From assembly GCA_023402845.1 (NCBI GenBank), contig JAEYFP010000056.1, positions 1-55,358 of the forward strand: a stretch of DNA of 55,358 nt, in the 5' to 3' direction. Of this stretch, positions 1 to 8,807 are shown piece after piece. Under the pieces are notes generated by a model, which did no database searches, was not told the DNA's origin, and saw only the letters and a list, made by a program, of their open reading frames with translations. The stretch is from Bacillota bacterium. Its GTDB lineage: Bacteria > Bacillota > Clostridia > Lachnospirales > Lachnospiraceae. The translations under genes and the position numbers were made by a program. How positions within the stretch are numbered: position 1 is the first letter of the stretch; every line of letters starts with the position of its first letter.

Positions 1-15
1 TGTTATACTAGCCAT

Positions 16-90
16 GCGAGGAAGCTCCTTTATGTGGATTTGTTTTGTGGTGATTCAAATATAACACAAAGAAGCCTATCCTCGCTTTTT
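16..90 (+). terminator. Probable intrinsic terminator of an upstream gene
   Basis: GCGAGGA (16-22) pairs with TCCTCGC (79-85), followed by five T. The interior is only partly paired. It would end transcription from a gene lying left of the window. Nothing coding is recognisable in positions 1-15. Confidence 0.5.
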
Positions 91-116
91 AATTATTCAG
101 TTGTAACACATGTATT

Positions 117-139
117 GTAATCCTACATTCGTGGATTAC
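117..139. repeat. Inverted repeat upstream of the ABC-F promoter
   Basis: GTAATCC (117-123) and GGATTAC (133-139) form a 7-bp inverted repeat with a 9-nt spacer, about 20 bp upstream of the -35. It may be an operator. No protein is implied by the sequence. Confidence 0.3.
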
Positions 140-157
140 CACCACATATTTCCCCTC

Positions 158-185
158 TTGCTTTTTCATAATTTTCCCGTATAAT
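158..185 (+). promoter_or_regulatory. Promoter for the ABC-F/PHP/HAD genes
   Basis: TTGCTT (158-163), a 16-bp spacer and a consensus TATAAT (180-185). The leader to the ABC-F start is about 80 nt. The three genes 274-3643 are closely spaced and probably cotranscribed from here. Confidence 0.55.
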
Positions 186-273
186 TAGAAACGATGACTG
201 TAAATGCACAAAACAGTTAACAGTGACTAAAAACAATCAATACCGGTAAATACACGGATATAGGAGAATTTTC

Positions 274-1911
274 ATGATCAGCGCAAACAATGTAACATTA
301 CGGTTAGGAAAAAAAGCTTTATTTGAGGATGTCAACATCAAATTTACGGAAGGAAACTGCTACGGACTGATCGGTGCAAACGGTGCCGGAAAATCCACTT
401 TCTTAAAAATATTGTCGGGACAGCTCGATACGACAAACGGCGATATTGTGATCACGCCGGGGCAGCGTTTGTCCGTACTCGAACAGGATCATTTCAAATA
501 TGACGAACATTCCGTTATGGACACAGTCATTATGGGAAATGAGCAGCTTTATAAGATTATGAAGGAAAAGGATGCGATCTATGCAAAGGAAGACTTTTCC
601 GATGAGGACGGTATCCGCGCGAGTGAGCTTGAGGGTGAATTCGCAGAAATGGATGGCTGGGAGGCAGAGTCCAACGCTGCCATGCTGCTAAACGGACTCG
701 GCATTGACACCGACCTCCACTACTCTGTTATGAAAGATTTAAACGGCAGCCAGAAGGTCAAAGTGCTTTTGGCAAAAGCGCTCTTTGGCAATCCCGATAT
801 CCTGCTGTTAGACGAACCGACAAACCACCTGGATCTGGATGCGATCGCATGGCTTGAGGAGTTTTTGATTAATTTTGAAAATACGGTAATCGTCGTATCC
901 CACGATCGCTATTTCTTAAATAAGGTATGCACACACACTGCTGATATCGACTACGGCAAGATCCAGCTATATGCCGGAAACTATGATTTCTGGTATGAAT
1001 CCAGCCAGCTGCTTGTCAAGCAGATGAAAGAAGCCAATAAGAAAAAAGAAGAAAAAATCAAAGAGCTGCAGGAGTTTATTTCACGCTTTTCGGCAAATGC
1101 ATCCAAATCCAAGCAGGCAACCTCCAGGAAGAAAGCTCTGGAGAAAATTGAATTGGATGAAATCAAACCCTCCAGCAGAAAATATCCTTATATCGATTTT
1201 CGGCCGGAGCGTGAAATCGGCAATGAGGTACTCTTTGTAGAAGGCCTTTCCAAGACGATTGACGGCGTAAAAATACTCGACAATCTTTCCTTTATCCTCG
1301 GCCGGGAAGACAAAGTCGCATTTGTCGGCGGCAACGAGCTTGCAAAAACGGTTTTCTTTAAAATACTGACCGGCGAAATGGAACCGGACGAGGGAACCTT
1401 CAAATGGGGAGTCACAACCTCACAGACCTATTTCCCAAAAGACAATACGGCAGAATTCGATAACGACTTAACCATCTCGGACTGGCTGACCGGCTATTCT
1501 CCTGTCAAGGATGTCACCTATGTCCGCGGCTTCCTCGGAAGAATGCTTTTTCCGGGCGAGGACGGAGTCAAAAAGGTGAAAATTCTTTCCGGCGGAGAAA
1601 AAGTGCGCTGCCTGCTTTCCAAGATGATGATTTCCGGTGCAAACGTACTGATTCTCGACGAGCCGACTAACCATCTGGACATGGAATCCATCACAGCCCT
1701 CAACAACGGTCTGATCAAATTTTCCGGAGTGATTTTGTTTGCATCGCATGACCACCAGTTTGTGCAGACGACGGCAAACCGCATCATGGAAATCATGCCG
1801 GACGGCACCCTGATTGATAAGATCACAACCTACGACGAATATCTTGAAAGTGACGAGCTGGCGAGAAAACGTTTTGTTTATACAGCCAGCAAAGAAGAGG
1901 ACGACAACTGA
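274..1911 (+). CDS. ABC-F family ATPase (YkpA/YbiT-like)
   Basis: Cytosolic tandem ATPase of the ABC-F family, whose members act on the ribosome (translation factors or antibiotic-protection proteins) rather than as transporters. The 545-aa product has two nucleotide-binding halves and no membrane segment. The first half has Walker A GANGAGKST near residue 35 and Walker B LLLDEPTNHLDL near 180. A charged linker rich in Lys and Glu spans roughly 245-290. The second half has signature LSGGEK and LILDEPTNHLDM. The halves are asymmetric: the first has a degenerate signature (LNGSQ) and the second a degenerate Walker A (GGNELAKT). This pattern is seen in the YkpA/YbiT branch. The start follows AGGAG (263-267) by 6 nt. 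The substrate role (resistance or housekeeping) cannot be told from sequence. Confidence 0.9.
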   Translation: MISANNVTLRLGKKALFEDVNIKFTEGNCYGLIGANGAGKSTFLKILSGQLDTTNGDIVITPGQRLSVLEQDHFKYDEHSVMDTVIMGNEQLYKIMKEKDAIYAKEDFSDEDGIRASELEGEFAEMDGWEAESNAAMLLNGLGIDTDLHYSVMKDLNGSQKVKVLLAKALFGNPDILLLDEPTNHLDLDAIAWLEEFLINFENTVIVVSHDRYFLNKVCTHTADIDYGKIQLYAGNYDFWYESSQLLVKQMKEANKKKEEKIKELQEFISRFSANASKSKQATSRKKALEKIELDEIKPSSRKYPYIDFRPEREIGNEVLFVEGLSKTIDGVKILDNLSFILGREDKVAFVGGNELAKTVFFKILTGEMEPDEGTFKWGVTTSQTYFPKDNTAEFDNDLTISDWLTGYSPVKDVTYVRGFLGRMLFPGEDGVKKVKILSGGEKVRCLLSKMMISGANVLILDEPTNHLDMESITALNNGLIKFSGVILFASHDHQFVQTTANRIMEIMPDGTLIDKITTYDEYLESDELARKRFVYTASKEEDDN

Positions 1912-1947
1912 GTTGTTACACTTACAATCATTAAAACGGAGAATAGC

Positions 1948-2796
1948 ATGGTAGATTTACACGTACATTCCAACAGATCGGACGGCTCCTATACACCCCG
2001 CGAGCTTGTGGATTATGCCCTTGAAAAAGGGCTGAGTGCCTTTGCGCTGACTGACCACGATACGACAGCCGGCATCAATGAGGCGGTCTCTTATGCGGAG
2101 GGGAAACCTCTTGAGGTCATTCCCGGCGTCGAACTGTCCACCGAATATGAAGGCCGGGATATTCATATCGTTGGTCTTTATATCAACCAAGGCATGCCCG
2201 GTTTTGCGGAGTATTTAAAGGAATTTCAAAACAGCAGAGAACTGCGCAATGAAAAAATGTGTGAACGACTTAGGGCGTATGGTATCGACATCACACTTGA
2301 GGAATTAAAGCTCGAGTTTCCCGGTGCGGTCATTACACGCGGACTTTATGCAAAATATATGCTGAAAAAGGGCTATATCAAAAGTATGACCGAGGCGTTT
2401 GACCGCTATATCGGCGATCATGGTCCATGTTTCGTTGCGCGGGAAAAAATCACACCCGAACAAGCGGTAGGCTTTATCAAGTCCGCAGGGGGACTTTCAA
2501 TCCTTGCCCACCCACCCCTATACCGCATGAGCCGTACCAGGCTGGAAATTCTTGTGGAGCGGTTAAAAGCCGCAGGGCTTGACGGCATTGAGGCCAAATA
2601 CACAACTTACTCCTCTACCGAGGAACGGGAAATGAAAGAAATTGCCGCCAAATTCAATCTCGCCATCTCAGGCGGTTCCGATTTTCACGGCACAACAAAG
2701 CCGAAAACCGATTTAGGTATCGGCTACGGCAGCCTCTATATTGACGAGTCAGTTCTTGCGCATTTAAAATCGCTTCTGGTCACCCCTACGCAGTAA
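1948..2796 (+). CDS. PHP-domain phosphoesterase (RNase AM/YciV-like)
   Basis: A 282-aa PHP-fold metal-dependent phosphoesterase. The metal-binding motifs of the family are visible: HVH at residues 5-7, TDHDT near 36-40, an LAHP segment in the middle and GSDFHG near the C-terminus. Relatives such as E. coli YciV (RNase AM) act as 5'-3' exoribonucleases or 3',5'-nucleotide bisphosphate phosphatases, so RNA or nucleotide turnover is the likely role. It lies 36 bp after the ABC-F gene and 13 bp before the HAD phosphatase, which suggests one transcript. Exact substrate unknown. Confidence 0.85.
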   Translation: MVDLHVHSNRSDGSYTPRELVDYALEKGLSAFALTDHDTTAGINEAVSYAEGKPLEVIPGVELSTEYEGRDIHIVGLYINQGMPGFAEYLKEFQNSRELRNEKMCERLRAYGIDITLEELKLEFPGAVITRGLYAKYMLKKGYIKSMTEAFDRYIGDHGPCFVAREKITPEQAVGFIKSAGGLSILAHPPLYRMSRTRLEILVERLKAAGLDGIEAKYTTYSSTEEREMKEIAAKFNLAISGGSDFHGTTKPKTDLGIGYGSLYIDESVLAHLKSLLVTPTQ

Positions 2797-2809
2797 GGAG
2801 TACTCACTT

Positions 2810-3643
2810 ATGACAGATAAAAAAATATTGTTCTCGGATCTGGACGGAACCTTATTAAATTCAAAAAAAGAGATCAGCCCGGCAAACCTGGATGCCATTA
2901 AAAAAATGACGACTCAGGGACATAAATTCGTAATCGCAACGGGAAGGCCGATTCAAAGTGCCATCCGCATTGCTCAGGACTACGGTTTCATTACGCCCGG
3001 CTTTTATATTGCAAGCTATAACGGCGGATTGATTTATGACTGCTATGAAAAAGAAACCATACAAAAATATACCGTACCGCTTCCCTATGTCAGACATCTG
3101 TTTGATGAAGCACATAAAGCGGGACTGCACTGCCATACCTATTCCCGTTCGCATGTTGTATCCGAGCATCAGACAGCTGCTCTCGACCATTATACGAAGC
3201 ACATCGGTATGCCCGGCCTCGTCGTGGACGACGTGCTGTCCGCACTTGTTGAGGAGCCGGTCAAGCTCATTGTAATCTCTCTTGACGGACGGGAGAAGCT
3301 TACCGCCTTCCGCGACAGTCTCTCTCCATGGGCAGACGGAAAGCTGTTCAGCACTTTTTCCAGCGACAGACTGTTGGAATACGCCAACCCCTCCTCGACA
3401 AAAGGCTGCGCCGTCCGGTTTCTGTGTGAATATTTCGACATTCCGATTGAAAATGCGATCGCCGCAGGGGATGAGGAAAATGATATTACAATGATAGATG
3501 CCGCAGGAATCGGTGTCGTCATGCAAAATGGCACCGTCTTTACTAAGCAGCACGCCGACTACATCACCAAGCACGACAACGATCACGACGGGATCTTAGA
3601 AATCGTGGAGAAATTTGTGTTATCGCATATTGTCAACCCTTGA
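2810..3643 (+). CDS. Cof-type HAD family phosphatase
   Basis: A 277-aa cytosolic HAD hydrolase of the Cof/YbiV type, which dephosphorylates small sugar phosphates or cofactors. Motif I FSDLDGTLL (nucleophile Asp near residue 9), motif II ATGRP, a large cap domain and motif IV GDEENDITM are all intact, so it should be active. It starts 13 bp after the PHP gene behind AAGGAG. Its 3' end overlaps the convergent permease gene by 11 bp, with no separate terminator visible between them. The substrate is not predictable. Confidence 0.85.
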   Translation: MTDKKILFSDLDGTLLNSKKEISPANLDAIKKMTTQGHKFVIATGRPIQSAIRIAQDYGFITPGFYIASYNGGLIYDCYEKETIQKYTVPLPYVRHLFDEAHKAGLHCHTYSRSHVVSEHQTAALDHYTKHIGMPGLVVDDVLSALVEEPVKLIVISLDGREKLTAFRDSLSPWADGKLFSTFSSDRLLEYANPSSTKGCAVRFLCEYFDIPIENAIAAGDEENDITMIDAAGIGVVMQNGTVFTKQHADYITKHDNDHDGILEIVEKFVLSHIVNP

Positions 3644-4454
3644 CGGCGCCTGCCGTCATGCCGGAAATAATGTATTTTTGTAATACCAGATAAACAACCG
3701 CCACCGGAAGCGTAGCCAGCACGACATTTGCAAACACAAGCTGCCAGTCCGAACTGTGGTTTCCAAAAAAATGATAAATTGTCAGAGGCAATGTATAGTT
3801 TCTTGCACTATTCAGGAAATAAATGGATATCCCGAAGTCATTCCATACGGACATAAAGTTTACGATGACCGCGGTCACCGTAACAGGCTGCAGCAGGGGA
3901 AAAATAATCTTAAAAAACAACTGCATGTGGCCGGCTCCGTCCAGCCACGCCGATTCGTCAATTTCTATCGGTATACTCTTCATAAACCCAATATAAAGAA
4001 ATACCGTAAATGACATGTTTACGACGATTAGTACAAGGATCGCCGCGGCCGCATGAGGCAGATGAAACGCGTTACATACAAAATAAGTAGGTATGATCTG
4101 AACGGGCAATACAAGCCCTGACACAACGGCCAAATTAATTATCCCGGAAAACCTCGTTTTTTTTCTCTGCAGCACAAATGCCATTGAAGAACACAAAAAA
4201 ATAAGCCCGGATACACAGATCACCGTAATTACCATGCTGTTAATAAAACCTCTTGCAATACCTCCCTCCATAAACATCTCCTTATAATTTTCGACAATAT
4301 ACCAAGCCTCCGGCAATCTGACGTTCATTTGTGCCGCCTCTGTCCTGTTTTTAAAGGAATTAATGACAACCATATAAACAGGTATCAAAATCACGAGGGA
4401 AACACACCACAATAAAACACTGAGGATCCTGTCTGCAGTTTTCTTTTTTTTCAC
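3633..4454 (-). CDS. Sugar ABC transporter permease (MalG/CUT1 type)
   Basis: A 273-aa inner-membrane permease of a binding-protein-dependent carbohydrate importer, with about six hydrophobic segments. The cytoplasmic EAA loop reads DESAWLDGAG around residues 166-175. The start is a GTG whose GTGA overlaps the stop of the first permease, with GGAGG 7 nt upstream, so translation is coupled. No ATP-binding subunit is encoded nearby; CUT1 systems of this group often share an MsmX-type ATPase encoded elsewhere. The sugar is unknown. Confidence 0.9.
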   Translation of the reverse strand: MKKKKTADRILSVLLWCVSLVILIPVYMVVINSFKNRTEAAQMNVRLPEAWYIVENYKEMFMEGGIARGFINSMVITVICVSGLIFLCSSMAFVLQRKKTRFSGIINLAVVSGLVLPVQIIPTYFVCNAFHLPHAAAAILVLIVVNMSFTVFLYIGFMKSIPIEIDESAWLDGAGHMQLFFKIIFPLLQPVTVTAVIVNFMSVWNDFGISIYFLNSARNYTLPLTIYHFFGNHSSDWQLVFANVVLATLPVAVVYLVLQKYIISGMTAGAVKG

Positions 4455-5335
4455 AGCTCCACCTCCCTGTCCGCGATATATTTATATGCAGGCAAAGCAA
4501 TTGCGGCAATGATGAACGCAAGCAGAATGCTCGCCGCACATCCCTCTCCCAGTCTTCCCGACCCGAAGCACTTGTAGATGACGGTTCCGAATACCTCCGT
4601 CGCAGAGCCGGGTCCGCCTTGTGTTGTTGCCTGAATTAAATCAAACACCTTCAGTCCGCCAATGATACTTAATATCAATGCGTTGTTAACCGCCGGCAGA
4701 AGCAGCGGAAACGTGATATACCGAAACTGCTTCCATCCCGTCGCCCCGTCTATTTCGGATGCCTCATAATAATCCTTTCCGATTGCCTGCATACCGGACA
4801 ATAAAATTACCATCGTAAAGCCCGACCATTTCCAGATTTCTATGGCACAGACAGAGAAAATCGCGATTTTTGTATCTACGAGCCAATCCCTTGTGAGTAT
4901 TCCCAAGCCGGCCGCATTCAAAAACTGGTTAATCAGACCGTTTGCAGGATGCATCATGGAAGAAAAAATCAGTCCTACCGCAACTGTATTGATAACGGCA
5001 GGAAGGAAAAAAACCGTTCTGAGCGCATTAGCCATAACAAGCCTTTTATTTAATGCAACAGCCAGCAACAGGCCGATTCCCATTTTAAATACAGTGGTTA
5101 TTATAGCAAATGAAAATGAATTATAAATTGCTCTGCGCATATTTGGCTGCATAAACACATCCAAGTAATTAGTAATTCCCGCAAATCTTGCCGATGATAG
5201 GTCAAATCCCAGCACCTTCACAAAAGACAGCATAAAACCACCCAATGCGGGTACGATAAAAAATATGATGTACAGCAGCAGACCCGGCATCGCAAGCGAA
5301 TACGAATAAGTGCCTTTGTTCTTCTTTTTTGTCAT
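4451..5335 (-). CDS. Sugar ABC transporter permease (MalF/CUT1 type)
   Basis: A permease of about 294 aa with six predicted membrane segments and the EAA-loop motif YEASEIDGATGW. It would form the membrane channel with the second permease. The open frame extends 20 codons upstream. I chose the ATG at 5335 because AGAGGG lies 6 nt before it, and the extension would run through the hairpin at 5354-5382. It is the second gene of the binding protein-permease-permease operon. Confidence 0.88.
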   Translation of the reverse strand: MTKKKNKGTYSYSLAMPGLLLYIIFFIVPALGGFMLSFVKVLGFDLSSARFAGITNYLDVFMQPNMRRAIYNSFSFAIITTVFKMGIGLLLAVALNKRLVMANALRTVFFLPAVINTVAVGLIFSSMMHPANGLINQFLNAAGLGILTRDWLVDTKIAIFSVCAIEIWKWSGFTMVILLSGMQAIGKDYYEASEIDGATGWKQFRYITFPLLLPAVNNALILSIIGGLKVFDLIQATTQGGPGSATEVFGTVIYKCFGSGRLGEGCAASILLAFIIAAIALPAYKYIADREVEL

Positions 5336-5353
5336 ATAATCCCTCTTATCATA

Positions 5354-5382
5354 CATCATGGCGGTTAAAAACCGCCATGATG
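5354..5382 (-). promoter_or_regulatory. Intercistronic hairpin between binding protein and permease genes
   Basis: CATCATGGCGGTT and AACCGCCATGATG form a perfect 13-bp stem with a 3-nt loop directly after the binding-protein stop codon. There is no following T-run, so it is more likely an mRNA-stabilising or partial-attenuation hairpin. Such hairpins make the binding protein more abundant than the permeases. Confidence 0.7.
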
Positions 5383-5395
5383 CTTTGCTTTTCAA

Positions 5396-6784
5396 TTAAT
5401 TCCAGTTCTCGTCACCCTTTGCCTTGGCATTTCGCTCTGTCTCATCATCCAGTGTCTGCGCGACCTCCTCCGCCTTTGTCAGCGTGCCTGTATAGTAATT
5501 TAGCAGCGGCTCGCTTAAATTGCCATAGGAATACTTATTTATTTCCTCCCAGTCGGTCATTGCTTTTCCATCCTGCATAATTTTCTGCAAATCAGCCGTT
5601 GCGGCCGGTATCGTACATGTCACATTTTTGTTCAGATACAGTCCTGGCTGCGCGTCCGCATAAACCTGCTGCGCCTCTGAAGATGCCAGAAAATCAATTG
5701 CTTTCTTTCCAAGCTCTGCATCCCTGCACTGAGTTGTAAGTGCCAGGGCATATGGGGTAAACATGTTGATATAATTGTCGCCGCTGCCGGTAGGCATAGC
5801 AAACGCACCAATATTATCTGCCTTATCAGGAAACTTCTCTTCAATATTGTCTGCACACCATGTGCCGTTGATATACATTGCGCAGGTTCCGTCTGCCAGT
5901 GCCTGATGTGCGCTGTCCACCGTATCCGAAAGATAGGTTTCATTCACATAGCCCAAATCAATCAATTCCTTTGTCTTTTGAATTAAATCCACAAAATTGC
6001 TGCATTCGCTGAATTTCACCTGATTCGTGTTGATCTGCTCCATCAATGCAAACGTATCGATTCCCCGCTCTGCCGCTTCCGCTACCATACCGCTGATTGT
6101 CGGAGGCTGCACACTCCATGCATCCTTGCCCGAATAATAAACCGGGACAACACCCGCCTCCTTCAGCTGCTCACACGCCGTCAGCAGTTCGTCCCATGTC
6201 AATGGAATTTCCACACCAGCCTTGGCAAATACCTCCTTATTGTAAAAAACACCTGATAATACGACAGAATCCATCGGCATCGCATATAATTTTCCTTTAT
6301 AGACGTAAGTTCCGTTCAGTGCACTTTCCTCATACTCGGATACACTTGAAATCCCTGAAATATCCACAAGTTTATCGAGTCCGTTTGCATAAGACTCCAC
6401 CCACTGCGGCTTATATACCTGAATGATATCCGGCAGGTCGTTCGTTGCAAACTTTGTCTGAAGCACCTGATCTCCCTGCTGTCCGCCCTGAATTTTGGAT
6501 ATTTCCAAATCAAAGCCAAGTGTCTGCGCATTCGTATGTACATACTCCTCGAGTGCGGACCAGCCGGCCTTATACCAATCTGTATACATCAATACGGTCA
6601 GTGTTTCAACTTTCTCGTCTGCCTGTCCCTCCTGCTTTACCTCTTTTTGTTCCCCTGCGGCCTCATTTTCCTGCGCAGCTGTCTGCTCCTGTATCGCCCC
6701 CGCCTGCGAGCTGCTTCCACAGCCTGCGAGCAGACCGGCGGCCAGCACTGCCGACAAACCCATTGTAATCATTCTTCTTTTCAT
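5396..6784 (-). CDS. Sugar-binding lipoprotein of ABC transporter
   Basis: An extracellular solute-binding protein (family 1) of about 462 aa. The N-terminus is a lipoprotein signal: MKRRM, a hydrophobic stretch, then lipobox LLAGC, followed by an acidic/Gln-rich linker and a periplasmic-binding-protein fold. It would be anchored outside the membrane to deliver an oligosaccharide to the two permeases. The frame is open 18 codons further, but ATG 6784 is preceded by GGGAAGAAG and begins the classical signal peptide. The divergent YesM/YesN-like pair is probably its regulator. Confidence 0.9.
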   Translation of the reverse strand: MKRRMITMGLSAVLAAGLLAGCGSSSQAGAIQEQTAAQENEAAGEQKEVKQEGQADEKVETLTVLMYTDWYKAGWSALEEYVHTNAQTLGFDLEISKIQGGQQGDQVLQTKFATNDLPDIIQVYKPQWVESYANGLDKLVDISGISSVSEYEESALNGTYVYKGKLYAMPMDSVVLSGVFYNKEVFAKAGVEIPLTWDELLTACEQLKEAGVVPVYYSGKDAWSVQPPTISGMVAEAAERGIDTFALMEQINTNQVKFSECSNFVDLIQKTKELIDLGYVNETYLSDTVDSAHQALADGTCAMYINGTWCADNIEEKFPDKADNIGAFAMPTGSGDNYINMFTPYALALTTQCRDAELGKKAIDFLASSEAQQVYADAQPGLYLNKNVTCTIPAATADLQKIMQDGKAMTDWEEINKYSYGNLSEPLLNYYTGTLTKAEEVAQTLDDETERNAKAKGDENWN

Positions 6785-6945
6785 TTTTCTTCTTCCCTTC
6801 CCAACTAAAATTTCATATATTGGTAACCAGTTCCCCAAACAGCTCCGGATCTGCCTGATATTCGTATCATAGCATTACATTGCAAGAGAAAGCATTGTAC
6901 TTTTTTCATAAGTATTGCCATTTTTTCATTTCCTTTTCGAACTGC

Positions 6946-6975
6946 TTGACACCTATTTTATAATTATATTATGAT
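6946..6975 (+). promoter_or_regulatory. Promoter of the sensor kinase/response regulator genes
   Basis: A perfect -35 TTGACA (6946-6951), an 18-bp spacer and -10 TATGAT (6970-6975), giving a leader of about 50 nt. The divergent promoter of the binding-protein operon must lie between here and 6784. No clear -35/-10 pair was found for it, as expected of an activator-dependent promoter. Confidence 0.6.
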
Positions 6976-7030
6976 GAGGTCAAAATAAAGAGGGGTTATC
7001 ATTTTACAAGCTGCGGAAAAAGGAGTTTTT

Positions 7031-8806
7031 ATGTTCAGACGTTTGACGAGCATTAAATATAAATTAATTTCAGTTATGCTCCTTATCTTTATTATATTTA
7101 CGTTTCTCGTTTTGTCCATCTGGTATTCCTCGCTAAAACGGGAAGCGGAGCATACGGCCGTGGAAAATATGAAAACGATTATCAATGTATCCAATACAAC
7201 CTTCGAAAACCAGGTGAAGGATGTCATCAATATAACTGCGCTCTCCACTGTCCGCTCCAGTAACAATCTTTCTACAAACATTATCCATATTCTCTCTAAT
7301 AAACTGCTCACAGATGCCGAAATTATTGCCTACAGACAGGAGGCAAGAGACTACCTAATTAGTCTGTGCAGCTTTAAAAAATATTTAAACGGCCTGATGA
7401 TCAGCGATTATTCCGGAAACGGTGTGACCTATGGTATCACAACGCCGTATGATGTCATCGCAGAAAATGGCTGGATCGATCAGGCGGACGATTACGGTAC
7501 AAATACATTTTTTATTGAACCGCATTATTCCACAAAATGGTATTCCAATAAAAATGACCTTGTTTTCTCTGTTATGCGTCCTGTTTATGATTTCAGCAAC
7601 CATAAGGTCGGCTTTGCCATCGCTGACATCAACTGCCAGCTTTTTGAGAACAGCTTCGATGTAAATACATCAGCGCAGAGCTCGTTATATGTCATTAACA
7701 GCGAAACCGGAAAAGTGCTTTTCACTCCAAAGAATGATCAGCTTCATTTGGAGCTGCAAAGCTACCTTGCCGACAGCCTCAACAGTAATTTAACCGACTC
7801 CTCGGGTGATTTTTTTATAGACGGAGACCGGGGCCGTCTGTTAGTCGTCTATCACCGCTCGGATTTGACCGGCTGGACCACCTTAAGTGTTATCCCGGAA
7901 AAAGAAATATTGGCGGCTTTTTCGAATACCTTACGGGAGATTATGTATATCACCGTTGCAATCTGCTTGGTCATGATTATTCTCGTTTTGATTGTTTCCA
8001 CTCTTTTGACCGAGGATATTGTTCTGCTTACCAATGCAGTTCAAACAGTCGATCGGGAACATTTTGAGCTCGATATCGACATCAAGGGCAGCGACGAGGT
8101 ACAGAAGCTCTATCTGCAATTTCAGGCTACCCTGCGGCAGATCAAACAGCTGCTGACTGAAATAAAGGAAAGCGAGGAAAGCAAGCGGCGGGCGGAACTA
8201 TCTGCCTTGCAGTTCCAGATGAACCCGCATTTTTTATACAACTCACTGAACACCATCCGGTTTTTGGCCACAATCCAGGGAATGGATAATATCCGGAACG
8301 TCTCTGAATCTCTATCCTTTCTCATGCATACAAATATGGACGGACGTGCAATGCTTAAAATAGACGAGGACATTTTATTTGTGGAATCCTACTTGAAAAT
8401 CCAGAATTACCGCTGTCCGTCTGCCTTCACTTACACGATAGACTGTGAAGACGCGGCCAGAGGTTTATTAATTCCGAAGCTTTTTGTACAGCCGCTTGTA
8501 GAAAATACGGTCAGGCATGGTCTTTCTCCTGAAAAGACAAATGGCTTTATCCATATCTCTTACTTTATCTCAGACGGCGATTTACATGTACGCGTGGAAG
8601 ATAACGGTTCAGGTATCAAGCCGGAAGCAATGGAGGAAATACAAGAGGATAACCAAAATAAGGGTGGCGGTCATATCGGAATACGCAACATTGCAGAGCG
8701 TATCCGGCTGTATTTTGGGGAAAGCTATGGGCTGCTGATTGACAGCGATCCATTTGTCCTGACACGATTTGAACTTGTAATACCTGCCCTAACGGAGGAA
8801 CCATAA
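7031..8806 (+). CDS. Sensor histidine kinase, YesM/LytS type
   Basis: A 591-aa membrane sensor. TM1 lies near 13-33, an extracellular Cache-like sensor region near 35-300 and TM2 near 303-325, followed by a HAMP-like linker. The His_kinase domain has phospho-acceptor motif FQMNPHFLYNSLN and the ATPase domain has an N-box (VENTVRHGL), DNGSGI and GIGIRNIAERI. This architecture belongs to the YesM family that, with YesN-type regulators, controls carbohydrate import in Firmicutes. The regulator ATG follows the kinase stop by 1 nt. The stimulus is probably the sugar or its binding-protein complex from the divergent operon. Confidence 0.92.
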   Translation: MFRRLTSIKYKLISVMLLIFIIFTFLVLSIWYSSLKREAEHTAVENMKTIINVSNTTFENQVKDVINITALSTVRSSNNLSTNIIHILSNKLLTDAEIIAYRQEARDYLISLCSFKKYLNGLMISDYSGNGVTYGITTPYDVIAENGWIDQADDYGTNTFFIEPHYSTKWYSNKNDLVFSVMRPVYDFSNHKVGFAIADINCQLFENSFDVNTSAQSSLYVINSETGKVLFTPKNDQLHLELQSYLADSLNSNLTDSSGDFFIDGDRGRLLVVYHRSDLTGWTTLSVIPEKEILAAFSNTLREIMYITVAICLVMIILVLIVSTLLTEDIVLLTNAVQTVDREHFELDIDIKGSDEVQKLYLQFQATLRQIKQLLTEIKESEESKRRAELSALQFQMNPHFLYNSLNTIRFLATIQGMDNIRNVSESLSFLMHTNMDGRAMLKIDEDILFVESYLKIQNYRCPSAFTYTIDCEDAARGLLIPKLFVQPLVENTVRHGLSPEKTNGFIHISYFISDGDLHVRVEDNGSGIKPEAMEEIQEDNQNKGGGHIGIRNIAERIRLYFGESYGLLIDSDPFVLTRFELVIPALTEEP

Positions 8807-8807
8807 G

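Noticed and set aside
196..222. Eight-codon frame MTVNAQNS in the leader of the ABC-F gene
   Set aside because: Some resistance ABC-F genes are controlled by leader peptides, but there is no ribosome site before this ATG and no competing terminator hairpins in the leader.
2861..3586. 241-aa minus-strand frame opposite the HAD phosphatase gene
   Set aside because: A long antisense open frame caused by codon usage of the real gene. Its Cys/His-rich translation resembles no family, and the sense frame has intact HAD motifs.
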